A stretch of 16,674 nucleotides of DNA from Dokdonella sp. (GCA_030150315.1 JASLGB010000082.1:1-16674); one strand, 5' to 3'; positions 6,903 to 13,951 are shown, counted from the first letter of the stretch. Notes: generated by a model not told the origin, from the letters alone. A program made the numbers and translations.

Positions 6903-7697
6903 ATGCACGACATTCTGATCCCGATCCTGCTCGGCCTCATCGAGGGCATCACCGAGTTCCTGCCGATTTCCAGCACCGGCCACCTGCTGATCGCCGAGCA
7001 CTGGCTCGGCCGTCGCTCGGACGTGTTCAACATAGTCATCCAGGCCGGAGCGATCCTTGCGGTCGTGCTGATCTATCGCGCACGCCTGTGGCGTCTGGCC
7101 ACCGGCCTTGGCGAACCGGCGAACCGCGACTATGCGGCGAAACTCACGGTTGCCTTCCTGATCACCGGCGCACTGGGCTTCGCCGCGACCCGGCTCGGCT
7201 TCAAGTTGCCCGATTCGATCGAGCCGATCGCATGGGCGCTGGTCATCGGCGGAGTCTGGATGCTGGTGGCCGAGTATTTCGCCGGCAAGCAGCCCGATCG
7301 CAGCGCCATCACCTGGAAAGTCGCGATCCTGGTCGGGCTCGCCCAGGTCGCCGCGGCGATCTTCCCCGGCACCTCGCGTTCGGCGGCGACCATCTTCGTG
7401 GCGATGCTGGCCGGAGCCAGCAATCGCGCCGCGGCCACCGAGTTCGCCTTCCTGGTCGGCATTCCGACCATGTTCGCCGCCAGCGGCTACGAGCTGCTGA
7501 AGGCTTGGAAGGCGGGCGGCGCGCACGAGGACTGGTCGGCGCTGGGGCTGGCCTTCGTCGTCTCGGCGCTGACGGCCTTCGTCGCGGTGAAGTGGCTGCT
7601 CGGATACATCCGCGCCCACCGCTTCACGCCGTTTGCGATCTACCGCATCGTGCTCGGCACCGCGCTGCTCGCGTTCGCGGTGCCGTCATCGGATTGA
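6903..7697 (+). CDS. uppP: Undecaprenyl-diphosphatase (UppP/BacA)
   Basis: An integral membrane enzyme that removes phosphate from undecaprenyl diphosphate. It recycles the lipid carrier used for peptidoglycan and surface polysaccharides. The start is ATG 6903, giving MHDILIPILLGLIEGITEFL and 264 residues, close to the family norm. A frame open back to 6741 would run through the glnA control region and is rejected. Catalytic signatures are intact: the glutamate motif Glu14/Glu18, SSTGH (23-27, with Ser24 and His27) and the phosphatase-like PGTSRS (155-160, with Arg159). About seven or eight hydrophobic spans follow the family pattern. The ribosome site is weak (GGA ~10 nt upstream). It is divergent from glnA, so its leader contains the NtrC-type sites. 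It ends 37 bp before the convergent phhA. Confidence 0.95.
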   Translation: MHDILIPILLGLIEGITEFLPISSTGHLLIAEHWLGRRSDVFNIVIQAGAILAVVLIYRARLWRLATGLGEPANRDYAAKLTVAFLITGALGFAATRLGFKLPDSIEPIAWALVIGGVWMLVAEYFAGKQPDRSAITWKVAILVGLAQVAAAIFPGTSRSAATIFVAMLAGASNRAAATEFAFLVGIPTMFAASGYELLKAWKAGGAHEDWSALGLAFVVSALTAFVAVKWLLGYIRAHRFTPFAIYRIVLGTALLAFAVPSSD

Positions 7698-7734
7698 TCG
7701 GGCGCCGGCGTCGAGCGCGCGCCGCGGAGGCGCC

Positions 7735-8628
7735 TCAGACGTCGCCGTCCTGCGCCCAGCCTTCGCCGTTGCCACGCTGGTAGACACGGTCGGTGTCGAG
7801 CACGGAGCCGGCCGGAATCGAATCGCGCTGCGACAGGTCGGCATAGAGCGGCGTGAAGTCCGGGCGCGTGGCATCCATCAGCTGGTCGAAGCCGTCGATG
7901 ACGAAGTAGGTCTTCTGGTAGGTGTCGATGCGGTAGCGCGTGCGCATGATGCGCGGCATGTCGAAGCCGATGCGGTTCGGCGCCGCCGATTCGAGGCTGT
8001 GGATCGACTCGCCCTTCGAGCTGACGATGCCCGAACCGTAGATGCGCAAGCCGTCGTCCTGGCGCATCAGTCCGAACTCGACCGTGTACCAGTACAGGCG
8101 CGTCAGGTTGACCAGCGCCTCGGGGCCGATGCCGTGCGCCTTGACGCCGCCGCGGCCGTAGGCCTGCATGTAGTCGGCAAACACCGGATTGAGCAGCAGC
8201 GGCACATGGCCGAACACGTCGTGGAACAGGTCGGGTTCGGCAATGTAGTCGACCTGCTCGGGCTTGCGGATCCACCAGGTCACCGGAAAACGGCGATTGG
8301 CCAGATGCTCGAAGAAGTCCAGTTCCGGCAGCAGGCCTTCGACGCCGATGAGTTGCCAGCCGGTGGTCTTGACCAGCACCTCGTTGAGTTCATCAAAGCG
8401 CGGGATCGCGTCCGGCGACATGCCGAAGCGCTCCTGGTTGTCGATGAACTCGCGGCAGGCGCGGCCCTTCAACACTTCGCGCTGGCGCTGGAACAGGATC
8501 GACCAGGTTTCATGGTCGGCGCGCGCGTAGTCGCTCCAGGGCTGCTCCACCACGGCAGTGGTATAGACCGGCACGTACCCTTTGTCGGTTTGCTGGTGTT
8601 CGACGCGACGGGGAGCGGAAGCATTCAT
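7735..8628 (-). CDS. phhA: Phenylalanine 4-monooxygenase
   Basis: A non-haem iron, tetrahydrobiopterin-dependent enzyme that turns phenylalanine into tyrosine. The 297-residue monodomain form is typical of bacteria and lacks the animal regulatory domain. The iron ligands His136 and His141 lie in EPDLFHDVFGHVPLL, and Glu184 lies in YWYTVEFGL. The pterin-pocket segment FFEHLANRRFPVTWWIR is also conserved. The start ATG 8628 gives MNASAPRRVEHQQ; the longer open frame to 8757 is antisense-like leader sequence overlapping the rhomboid gene. No good Shine-Dalgarno is visible. It lies 67 bp downstream of the rhomboid gene on the same strand and could be read with it. The usual partner, pterin carbinolamine dehydratase, is not in this window. 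Confidence 0.95.
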   Translation of the reverse strand: MNASAPRRVEHQQTDKGYVPVYTTAVVEQPWSDYARADHETWSILFQRQREVLKGRACREFIDNQERFGMSPDAIPRFDELNEVLVKTTGWQLIGVEGLLPELDFFEHLANRRFPVTWWIRKPEQVDYIAEPDLFHDVFGHVPLLLNPVFADYMQAYGRGGVKAHGIGPEALVNLTRLYWYTVEFGLMRQDDGLRIYGSGIVSSKGESIHSLESAAPNRIGFDMPRIMRTRYRIDTYQKTYFVIDGFDQLMDATRPDFTPLYADLSQRDSIPAGSVLDTDRVYQRGNGEGWAQDGDV

Positions 8629-8695
8629 GGCGCACGCATTCAAGAGGACTTGGTGAAAGCTTAGCGCGGTTCGATCGTGGCCGCGTTGCGCAGGA

Positions 8696-9484
8696 TCAAT
8701 GCAATGTCGACGGCGGCTCTTCGCGCGGCGGAGAGCGGAACGCAATGACCTTCCCACGCGTTTCCGCGGCGCGCTCGCGCTGCCACAGCACCGGCACTTC
8801 CTGTGCGCGCGGCAATTCCAGCTCGTCGTCGACCTCCGCCTCGTCTTCCTCGTCTTCCCACGAATACCGCTTGCGCGGCGGCAGCGGGTCGCGCTGCGTC
8901 AGCAGCAAGGCGCAGACGAAACCGGTCAGCGCACCGGCGAAGTGGTATTCGTAGCTGACGTTCGGCTCGCGCGGCAGCACGCTCATGAGCATGCCGCCGT
9001 ACAGGAAGAACACGACCAGCGACACCACCACGGCGAGTCGGTCGCGCCGCAGCAGCCCCATCATGAAAAGAAACACCATCAGGCCATGCGCGATGCCGCT
9101 GGCACCGACATGCGTCGAGGGCCGCGCGAACAGCCACACGCCCAGCCCGGAGGCCAGCCAGATCAACGGCAGCGCAATGCGCGTGGCACGCGGATAACAG
9201 TACAGCGTCAGCGTCGCCAGCATCGCCAGCGGCAAGGTGTTGGACATCAGGTGCTCGAACGAGGCGTGCGCGAACGGCGCGGTCAGGATGCCGACCAGTC
9301 CGTCGAGCTGACGCGGCCGCACGCCCAGATCGTCGAGCGGCCAGCCGAGCAGCCAGGCCAGCAGCCAGGCGATCCAGACGCCGGCCAGCAGCGCCATCGA
9401 GCCGAGCACGGCGTAGCGCACGCGCTCGCGGTCGTTGGCGACTGCGAGCGCCGTGGGTTCGGGAATGGGGGGCGCAATATTCAT
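8696..9484 (-). CDS. Rhomboid family intramembrane serine protease with acidic C-terminal tail
   Basis: A membrane protease of 262 residues with about six hydrophobic spans between ~25 and 197. The catalytic dyad is Ser129 in HVGASGIAHG and His181 in YEYHFAGALTGF. The conserved HASFEHLMSN segment (73-82) is the rhomboid loop and TM2 signature, with Asn82 as the likely oxyanion residue. After the last span comes a ~65-residue cytoplasmic or periplasmic tail. This has a strongly acidic run (WEDEEDEAEVDDELELP, 209-225) followed by a basic, proline-rich end, which is not part of the core rhomboid fold. Substrates are unknown. The gene lies 31 bp downstream of alx and 67 bp upstream of phhA on the same strand. 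Confidence 0.92.
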   Translation of the reverse strand: MNIAPPIPEPTALAVANDRERVRYAVLGSMALLAGVWIAWLLAWLLGWPLDDLGVRPRQLDGLVGILTAPFAHASFEHLMSNTLPLAMLATLTLYCYPRATRIALPLIWLASGLGVWLFARPSTHVGASGIAHGLMVFLFMMGLLRRDRLAVVVSLVVFFLYGGMLMSVLPREPNVSYEYHFAGALTGFVCALLLTQRDPLPPRKRYSWEDEEDEAEVDDELELPRAQEVPVLWQRERAAETRGKVIAFRSPPREEPPSTLH

Positions 9485-9515
9485 TCCCGATCAATGGGGG
9501 CCCGTGCGCGGCCGC

Positions 9516-10475
9516 TCAAGCCTGACCGTCTTCCCGCTTCGGAAAGCACAGGCTGGCGATGATGGACGAGCCGATGAGCAGGGCGATGCCGGCCAGGGCA
9601 AACCCGATCGGCAACTTCCAGATGTCCATGAGCAGCATCTTCGTTCCGATGAAGATGAGCGTCGCCGCCAGGCCGTAGGCAAGCAGGTGGAAGCGCTCGG
9701 CCGCGCCTTCCAGCATGAAGAACATCGCGCGCAGGCCCAGCACCGCGAAGACGTTCGAGGTCAGCACGATGAACGGATCCTCGGTCACGGCGAAGATCGC
9801 GGGGATCGAATCGACGGCGAAGATCACGTCGGTGACCGCGATCATGATCATCACCACGAACAGCGGCGTATAGAGGTGCCGGCCGCTGTCGGCCACGCGC
9901 ATCGCGGTGCCGCGGAACTCCTTCGTCAGCGGCAGGTGCCGGCGCATCCAGCGCAGCATCGGGTTGGCCTCCAGATCCGGCTCCGAGCCGGTCGAGAGCA
10001 GCATGCGCACACCGGTGAAGATCAGGAACAGGCCGAACAGGTAGAGGATCCAATGGAACTTCGCGATCAGTGCCGCGCCGACGAAGATCAGGATGCCGCG
10101 CAGCAGGATCGCACCGAGCACGCCGACCATCAGCGCTCGCTGGCGCAACTCCGCCGGCACCTGTAAGGAATTGAAGATCAGCAGGAAGACGAAGATGTTG
10201 TCGACCGCCAGCGCCTTCTCGACCACGTAACCGGTCAGGAACTGCAGCGCGACCTCATTGGCCAGCGCACGACCGCCGTGGCCGTCCAGCCACCACCACA
10301 GGCCGAGGTTGAAAGCCAGCGCCAGACCGACCCAGGCCAGGCTCCAGTACAGCGCCTCGCGGAAGGAAACCCGATGCGGGCCTTCGCTGCGCAGGACGAG
10401 GAAGTCCACGGCCAATGCCACGACGACGACGAGCGCGAAGGCGCTCCAGAGACCGGTACTTCCGATGGTGTGCAT
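9516..10475 (-). CDS. alx: TerC/Alx family integral membrane protein (manganese-associated)
   Basis: A polytopic membrane protein of 319 residues, close to the 321 of E. coli Alx. Key family motifs are EKALAVDNIFVFLLIF (86-101, with acidic Asp92) and VTDVIFAVDSIPAIFAVTEDPF, both in membrane spans and likely to bind a cation. The LGLRAMFF segment follows. The start is ATG 10475 (MHTIGSTGLW), with GGAG at 10482-10485 six bases upstream. A longer frame to 10547 runs through the terminator of the riboswitch and is rejected. The gene sits directly behind a yybP-ykoY element, the context typical of the riboswitch-controlled Alx subfamily, whose members are thought to export or balance Mn2+. Function is by family; the ion is not proven by the sequence. 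Confidence 0.93.
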   Translation of the reverse strand: MHTIGSTGLWSAFALVVVVALAVDFLVLRSEGPHRVSFREALYWSLAWVGLALAFNLGLWWWLDGHGGRALANEVALQFLTGYVVEKALAVDNIFVFLLIFNSLQVPAELRQRALMVGVLGAILLRGILIFVGAALIAKFHWILYLFGLFLIFTGVRMLLSTGSEPDLEANPMLRWMRRHLPLTKEFRGTAMRVADSGRHLYTPLFVVMIMIAVTDVIFAVDSIPAIFAVTEDPFIVLTSNVFAVLGLRAMFFMLEGAAERFHLLAYGLAATLIFIGTKMLLMDIWKLPIGFALAGIALLIGSSIIASLCFPKREDGQA

Positions 10476-10486
10476 GCTTGGCTCCG

Positions 10487-10523
10487 AAAAAGAAAAACCC
10501 CGAGAACCGGACGGCACTCGGGG
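10487..10523 (-). terminator. Intrinsic terminator in the alx leader (riboswitch expression platform)
   Basis: The minus strand reads CCCCGAG, a 12-nt loop, then CTCGGGG and an almost pure T tract (TTTTTCTTTT). This is a canonical Rho-independent terminator. It lies between the riboswitch aptamer and the alx ribosome site, so it most likely stops transcription unless metal binding prevents its formation. Confidence 0.88.
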
Positions 10524-10540
10524 CCTTTGCGTTTTCGCTG

Positions 10541-10664
10541 GGCACACCTTCGCCGTGATCGGCGAAGGTCTCGCTCGCGATTCCTTGCGGAACCGCCTGT
10601 CGGACCGGAGTCTTGCGACTCGTGTTGACGATCACGACAGCGGGAGCTACTCCCCTTCTGTTGT
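10541..10664 (-). promoter_or_regulatory. yybP-ykoY (manganese) riboswitch
   Basis: The 5' part on the minus strand contains AGAAGGGGAGTAGCTCCC, carrying the family core GGGGAGTAG at 10647-10655. A CTGTCG/CGACAG helix follows. Then comes the second conserved element GAGACC, joined to a perfect ten-pair hairpin ACCTTCGCCG-ATCA-CGGCGAAGGT at 10546-10569. These two conserved internal loops form the Mn2+ site in this family. The element precedes a TerC/Alx gene, its best known target. Boundaries are approximate. Confidence 0.9.
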
Positions 10665-10672
10665 CGCCGCGC

Positions 10673-10701
10673 ACGATACGCGCCGCTCCCGACGCTGGCA
10701 A
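10673..10701 (-). promoter_or_regulatory. Sigma-70 type promoter of the alx riboswitch
   Basis: TTGCCA (10696-10701) and TATCGT (10673-10678) are separated by exactly 17 bp on the minus strand. Transcription would start near 10666, just before the aptamer. The -35 box falls within the loop of the stem-loop that ends the upstream gene. Confidence 0.65.
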
Positions 10702-10714
10702 GCACGGCGTCGGG
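10688..10714 (-). other. Stem-loop abutting the stop codon of the low-complexity gene
   Basis: Perfect 8-bp stem CCCGACGC / GCGTCGGG with an 11-nt loop, beginning at the base after the TGA at 10715-10717. There is no T tract after it, so it is either a weak terminator or a 3'-end protecting hairpin. Confidence 0.55.
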
Positions 10715-12277
10715 TCAGGGAACGAACGCGATGCGCAGCGCGTACAGGACGGCCACGGCGACTCCGACGAAGACCGCCGCCACGATCAACCCGGCGACGA
10801 CACGCATCGTCGTGGCGCCTTCTTCGTCGGTCCGCGCGCCGCCGGCAAGGTCGCCGCGCGCATGCTGTCCGACCCAGTCCAGCGCGTGCCGCAGCGAAGC
10901 CATCGCGCCGGCCGGGCGCCGATCGGTTCCGTTGGTCGCCAGCTCGCCGCGCCGGGCGTTCTCATTGACCGTCTGACGAGTGTTCTCGGTCAGGCCGCTG
11001 CGCTTGGCATCCAGCGCGCCGTCGCGCAGGCCCAGACCTTTGTTGCGCGCCTGCGCCTCGGCGTTGCGCGCATCGGCCAGGCTGCGTCCCGGCTGTTCGG
11101 CGCCCTGCTTCGCCAGCGCGCGATCCGCGGCGGTTTCCGCGCGCGCCTTCGCCTCGGCGGGAAGCTGTTGCGGCTGCGCGTTGCGCAACTCCTTCGCGGC
11201 GTTTTGCTGCTGCGCCTGCTGCTGCGCCAGCGTCTGCGGTTTCTCCTGCGCGGCCGTGCCCGCGGATTGCGCCATTGTGTTGCCTTGCTGCACGGAAGCC
11301 TGTTGCGGCACTGCCTGCTGCGGCACTTGCTGCGGTGTCTGCAGCTGCGCCGCGGCGCCTTGCGCGAGCTGCGCCTGCCCCGCCTGCGCGGCGGCAAGTC
11401 CGCCGCCAAGCATCGCCTGCGCCGCCGTCGCCTGAAGCCCGCTGCGAACCGTGTCGGAGGATTGGGCTGCCGGCGAAGCATTGGATGCCGTTTGCGCCAT
11501 CGTGGCTCCCGGCATGCGTTCGCTGGCGCCCCGCCCGCTTGCCAGCGGCGAGGAGTCCGCACCCATACGTGGCGTCGCGGCGGCGTCGCCACGACTCAAA
11601 TGCGTCGGCGGGGCATTCTGGCCCGGCTGCGGGCCTTGCATGGAAGATCCCGGCGTGCCCGAACTGCCTGGCTGGCTCCCTGGCTGGCTGCCCTGCTGAC
11701 CGCCCGCGCGAGCGCTATTCGGATCCGTACCGGGCGGGGTCCACGACGAGGAAGGCGGCGTGCTTCCCGGCGGCTTGCCCAGCGCGGCCCCCAGCTGAAT
11801 CAGGGTATCGCCGACGCGCTCGCCCAGCCCGCCGCCTTTCTCCGGCTTCAGCGTGTAATTGCCACTCGAAGCGGTATTGCCGTAGGAGTCCTGCCCGCCT
11901 TTTCCGACGCCTGGATTCTGCCCGGAGGCCCTGCCCCCGTCGCCTCTGCCCTGATTGCCGTTCTCGTTGTTTTGATTGGCGGGGTTGTGAGGGTTGCCGA
12001 CGCCGCGGGTCCATCCGTTGGGGACACTGTTGCTACCGCCCTGGAGTGCACCCATGGGGTTGCCCGCGTTGCGGTTGCCGTTGTCGCCACGAGTGTCCCG
12101 AGGATCATGAGTCCCCTGGGGCCTGCTTGCCGTCGGCTCGGGGTCGGCGACGTCGCCGCCCGAATGGGATGGCTCCGGTGTGGCGTTGCCGCCGCGACTC
12201 AAGTCCTGAGGCGCTTCTCCCTGACCGGGCGCCAACTGTCCGGGAAGGCCAGAGCCAGAAACAGGAGTGAGAGGCAT
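10715..12277 (-). CDS. Low-complexity Gly/Pro/Asn/Gln/Ala-rich protein with a single C-terminal membrane segment (unknown function)
   Basis: I do not recognise this protein. The start is ATG 12277 (MPLTPVSGSGLPGQ), with AAGGA about nine bases upstream; a GTG at 12307 would add ten residues. Of 520 residues, ~1-145 are rich in Gly, Pro and Asn. Residues ~170-225 are Gly/Ser/Pro/Gln repeats (QPGSQPGSSGTPGSS). Residues ~280-360 are Ala/Gln rich, with PQQ repeats at 315-327. Residues ~360-450 are charged and probably helical. A basic/acidic stretch (~451-488) precedes a hydrophobic segment at 493-516 that ends the protein. There is no N-terminal signal peptide, so it looks tail-anchored with a long disordered cytoplasmic part. 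The antisense strand also stays open over most of the length, but the ribosome site, composition blocks and terminal membrane span favour this strand. Confidence 0.72.
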   Translation of the reverse strand: MPLTPVSGSGLPGQLAPGQGEAPQDLSRGGNATPEPSHSGGDVADPEPTASRPQGTHDPRDTRGDNGNRNAGNPMGALQGGSNSVPNGWTRGVGNPHNPANQNNENGNQGRGDGGRASGQNPGVGKGGQDSYGNTASSGNYTLKPEKGGGLGERVGDTLIQLGAALGKPPGSTPPSSSWTPPGTDPNSARAGGQQGSQPGSQPGSSGTPGSSMQGPQPGQNAPPTHLSRGDAAATPRMGADSSPLASGRGASERMPGATMAQTASNASPAAQSSDTVRSGLQATAAQAMLGGGLAAAQAGQAQLAQGAAAQLQTPQQVPQQAVPQQASVQQGNTMAQSAGTAAQEKPQTLAQQQAQQQNAAKELRNAQPQQLPAEAKARAETAADRALAKQGAEQPGRSLADARNAEAQARNKGLGLRDGALDAKRSGLTENTRQTVNENARRGELATNGTDRRPAGAMASLRHALDWVGQHARGDLAGGARTDEEGATTMRVVAGLIVAAVFVGVAVAVLYALRIAFVP

Positions 12278-12321
12278 GTCAGAAGTTCCTTGAAATCCGA
12301 CCCGCACGGACCGAGGAAAAC

Positions 12322-12329
12322 AGATATAA
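12322..12329 (-). promoter_or_regulatory. Possible -10 region for the low-complexity gene
   Basis: TTATATC on the minus strand, an AT-rich patch in GC-rich sequence ~45 bp before the start codon. No -35 box lies 17 bp upstream. Instead a dyad (12351-12368) lies ~22 bp further up, which would suit an activator-dependent promoter. Weak by itself. Confidence 0.35.
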
Positions 12330-12350
12330 CGCCGCGCGGTACCGGTCGGG

Positions 12351-12368
12351 ACTAGGGAAAACCCGAGG
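12351..12368. promoter_or_regulatory. Dyad element, copy 1 (CTAGGG-N4-CCCGAGG)
   Basis: The plus strand reads ACTAGGGAAAACCCGAGG, an imperfect inverted repeat with a 4-bp centre. A near-identical dyad lies at 13764-13781. Copy 1 is 74 bp upstream of the low-complexity gene, centred roughly 43 bp before its likely transcription start. This suggests a binding site for a dimeric regulator. Confidence 0.45.
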
Positions 12369-12383
12369 TCCTACAAGCACCTG

Positions 12384-12415
12384 CGTCCGTCGCCCCCCTC
12401 GGGAGGCGACGGACG
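12384..12415 (-). terminator. Stem-loop after the first four-cysteine secreted protein gene
   Basis: Perfect 11-bp stem CGTCCGTCGCC / GGCGACGGACG with a 10-nt loop, five bases after the TAA at 12421-12423. No T tract follows, so termination would be weak or Rho-assisted. Confidence 0.55.
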
Positions 12416-12420
12416 GACGA

Positions 12421-13641
12421 TTACTCGCAGAGCATCCCGTTTGCGCTGAACAGTCGCGAGAAACCGTTCGTTCCGCTGATGGCAGGCACCGAGGAAGGAA
12501 GCCCCCCGGCCGGCGTGAAGGTCACGTCCAGGCGGTTGCAGTGCGGGAAGGAGAATGTCGCCTTGCCCCACCGCACCTGGGTATTGTTCTTGCCGAGGTA
12601 ATAGACATCCGAGGTCACGCTGGTGGCGCCTTCGGCAAAGCCGTTGGTGCCGATGAGCCAGAACGGATCTCCGTTGTTGTCGCGGGTGAGCAGGTCGAAA
12701 ACGATCTGCCGCGACCAGGTGGCATTGGCGCCCGAGCCGCTCCACTGCTCGCTGACCTGCATCAGCAGGCCATCGCCGGGCCGCGTGACGCCAACCCATT
12801 GCGCGGCGGCGTAGCCATCGAACGGCAGCGACTTGAACGCATCGGGATAATCCGACTGCGTCGGCTCGTAGCCGCGCACGCTGAGCGTCACCGGCGAAAC
12901 GCCGTTCAGCACCGGATCCACGCGCAGCGCGAACGGATAGTTGAAGGCGAAGTGCTCGGTGTTGGTGTACGGGTAGTCCTCCAGCACGAACGTGGTGCTG
13001 TCGAACAGCGGCGCCGAGAACGGGGTGTCGGAAACGACCGTGTTCGGTTCCAGCGCGGCACGCAGCAGGGCGCGGTCGCTGTCGAGCGAGCTGCCGTTCT
13101 GCGTCACATGGATCAGCGGGTAGGTGATGTAGTAGTTCGGGCTGGCGCCGCTGTCGCGCTTGATGCGCATCAGCGTCATCGCGTTCTTGCCGCGATCACC
13201 GTTGTATGGGGTCAATTCCCCGCTGCTGCTGCAGGCGATGCGCCAGACGGAAATGGTCACGGTCTCCGCCACTGCTTGGCCGGAGGACGGATTCCTCGCG
13301 AACACGGGTACCCGCGCCTGCGCAAGGACCGGTCCACTGGGTGTATCCGGCAGCGGAACGGCGCCGCAACTGGGCGGATAGCTGCGGAACCCGTTGGCGT
13401 GGAGCGCGCCGGGCCGCACCGAGGTCGTGGCGGTAACGGATTCGGCAGCAGCCGGCGCCACCTCCATCTGCTTGAGCAGGGCCAGCTTGTTGCGCATCGC
13501 CGCGGCGGCGTGAACCTGCGCGGCGGATTCGTGGGCCGCGATGTCGGCGGCGGACAGGGGCGTCGTTTCGACCTGGGCGAAGGCGCTGGTTGCGGCGATT
13601 CCGACGGCGAGGGCGAGCGTCAGTCGGGTCAGGGTCTGCAT
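12421..13641 (-). CDS. Secreted four-cysteine protein, paralogue A (unknown function)
   Basis: The start is ATG 13641, with GGAG six bases upstream. It gives a clear Sec signal peptide, MQTLTRLTLALAVGIAATSA, cleaved near FA/QVE. Of 406 residues, ~30-75 form an Ala-rich, probably helical linker. From ~80 to the end is a compact domain with four cysteines: Cys92 (YPPSCGAVPLPDTPSG), Cys137 (WRIACSSSGELTPYN), Cys368 (FSFPHCNRLD) and Cys405 (NGMLCE). They probably form two disulfides. A block WVGVTRPGDGLLMQVSEQW...VFDLLTRDNNGDPFWLIG resembles the TYDxxGxPxW modules seen in many exported Xanthomonadales proteins; this link is my inference. The next gene upstream is a paralogue with the same cysteines and the same ending. 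No catalytic motif is recognised. Confidence 0.85.
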   Translation of the reverse strand: MQTLTRLTLALAVGIAATSAFAQVETTPLSAADIAAHESAAQVHAAAAMRNKLALLKQMEVAPAAAESVTATTSVRPGALHANGFRSYPPSCGAVPLPDTPSGPVLAQARVPVFARNPSSGQAVAETVTISVWRIACSSSGELTPYNGDRGKNAMTLMRIKRDSGASPNYYITYPLIHVTQNGSSLDSDRALLRAALEPNTVVSDTPFSAPLFDSTTFVLEDYPYTNTEHFAFNYPFALRVDPVLNGVSPVTLSVRGYEPTQSDYPDAFKSLPFDGYAAAQWVGVTRPGDGLLMQVSEQWSGSGANATWSRQIVFDLLTRDNNGDPFWLIGTNGFAEGATSVTSDVYYLGKNNTQVRWGKATFSFPHCNRLDVTFTPAGGLPSSVPAISGTNGFSRLFSANGMLCE

Positions 13642-13763
13642 GGTGAACTCCCATCTTGCTTGCGGTTTTCGTGCGAGCGCGGTCCTGCGAGGAACCGCCG
13701 TCCGCAATGCGGACGCTTCATCATCGCGCCGTCGCAGCGCGGATACCGCGATCCGGCGCAAGA

Positions 13764-13781
13764 CCTCGGGAACACCCTAGG
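13764..13781. promoter_or_regulatory. Dyad element, copy 2 (CCTCGGG-N4-CCCTAGG)
   Basis: The plus strand reads CCTCGGGAACACCCTAGG; its reverse complement aligns with copy 1 at 12351-12368 in both half-sites. It lies ~123 bp upstream of paralogue A. TATCC, a poor -10-like sequence, lies ~19 bp downstream at 13741-13746. The shared dyad suggests a common regulator for the two genes. Confidence 0.45.
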
Positions 13782-13852
13782 TCCGTGGAATCGCGGCTTC
13801 CGGCCGCCGATCCGTCGCGTTCCGGCGACCTTGCGCCAGATTGCGCAATCGC

Positions 13853-13890
13853 GCGGGCGAGTTGCGCTCAGCGAGGGGCAACTCGCCCGC
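13853..13890. other. Long perfect stem-loop
   Basis: GCGGGCGAGTTGC and GCAACTCGCCCGC form a perfect 13-bp stem around a 12-nt loop, about 80 bp past the stop of paralogue B. No T tract lies on either side. A 12-bp palindrome (13839-13850) lies next to it. It could be a terminator, an mRNA-end structure or a protein site. Confidence 0.55.
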
Positions 13891-13928
13891 AGCCGTCAAT
13901 GCCGGCATCCATCCGTTCGGGTAAAGAT

Positions 13929-13951
13929 GCGCGGACTGTCCCTGTCCGCGC
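13929..13951 (-). terminator. Stem-loop after paralogue B
   Basis: GCGCGGAC / GTCCGCGC is an 8-bp stem with a 7-nt loop, 21 bases after the stop codon. On the minus strand it is followed by ATCTTTAC, only a poor T tract, so it is a weak intrinsic terminator candidate. Confidence 0.45.

Noticed and set aside
4648..6918. Very long plus-strand open frame (756 codons) antisense to glnA and the PepSY gene
   Set aside because: It covers a glutamine synthetase with all family motifs on the other strand; its translation is Arg/His/Val rich and has no recognisable domain. It is a product of GC-rich codon bias.
7698..7734. Possible terminator between uppP and phhA
   Set aside because: The 37-bp gap is GC rich with a GGCGCC repeat, but the stem is short and there is no T tract.
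8699..9562. Plus-strand open frame antisense to the rhomboid gene
   Set aside because: Gln/Arg/His-rich translation without domains; the minus strand carries the intact GASG/His rhomboid dyad.
10613..12355. Plus-strand open frame (580 codons) antisense to the low-complexity gene
   Set aside because: It runs through the riboswitch and its promoter, is dominated by Arg/Leu/Ala repeats that mirror Gln/Ala codons, and has no ribosome site. The minus-strand frame has an SD and a terminal membrane span.
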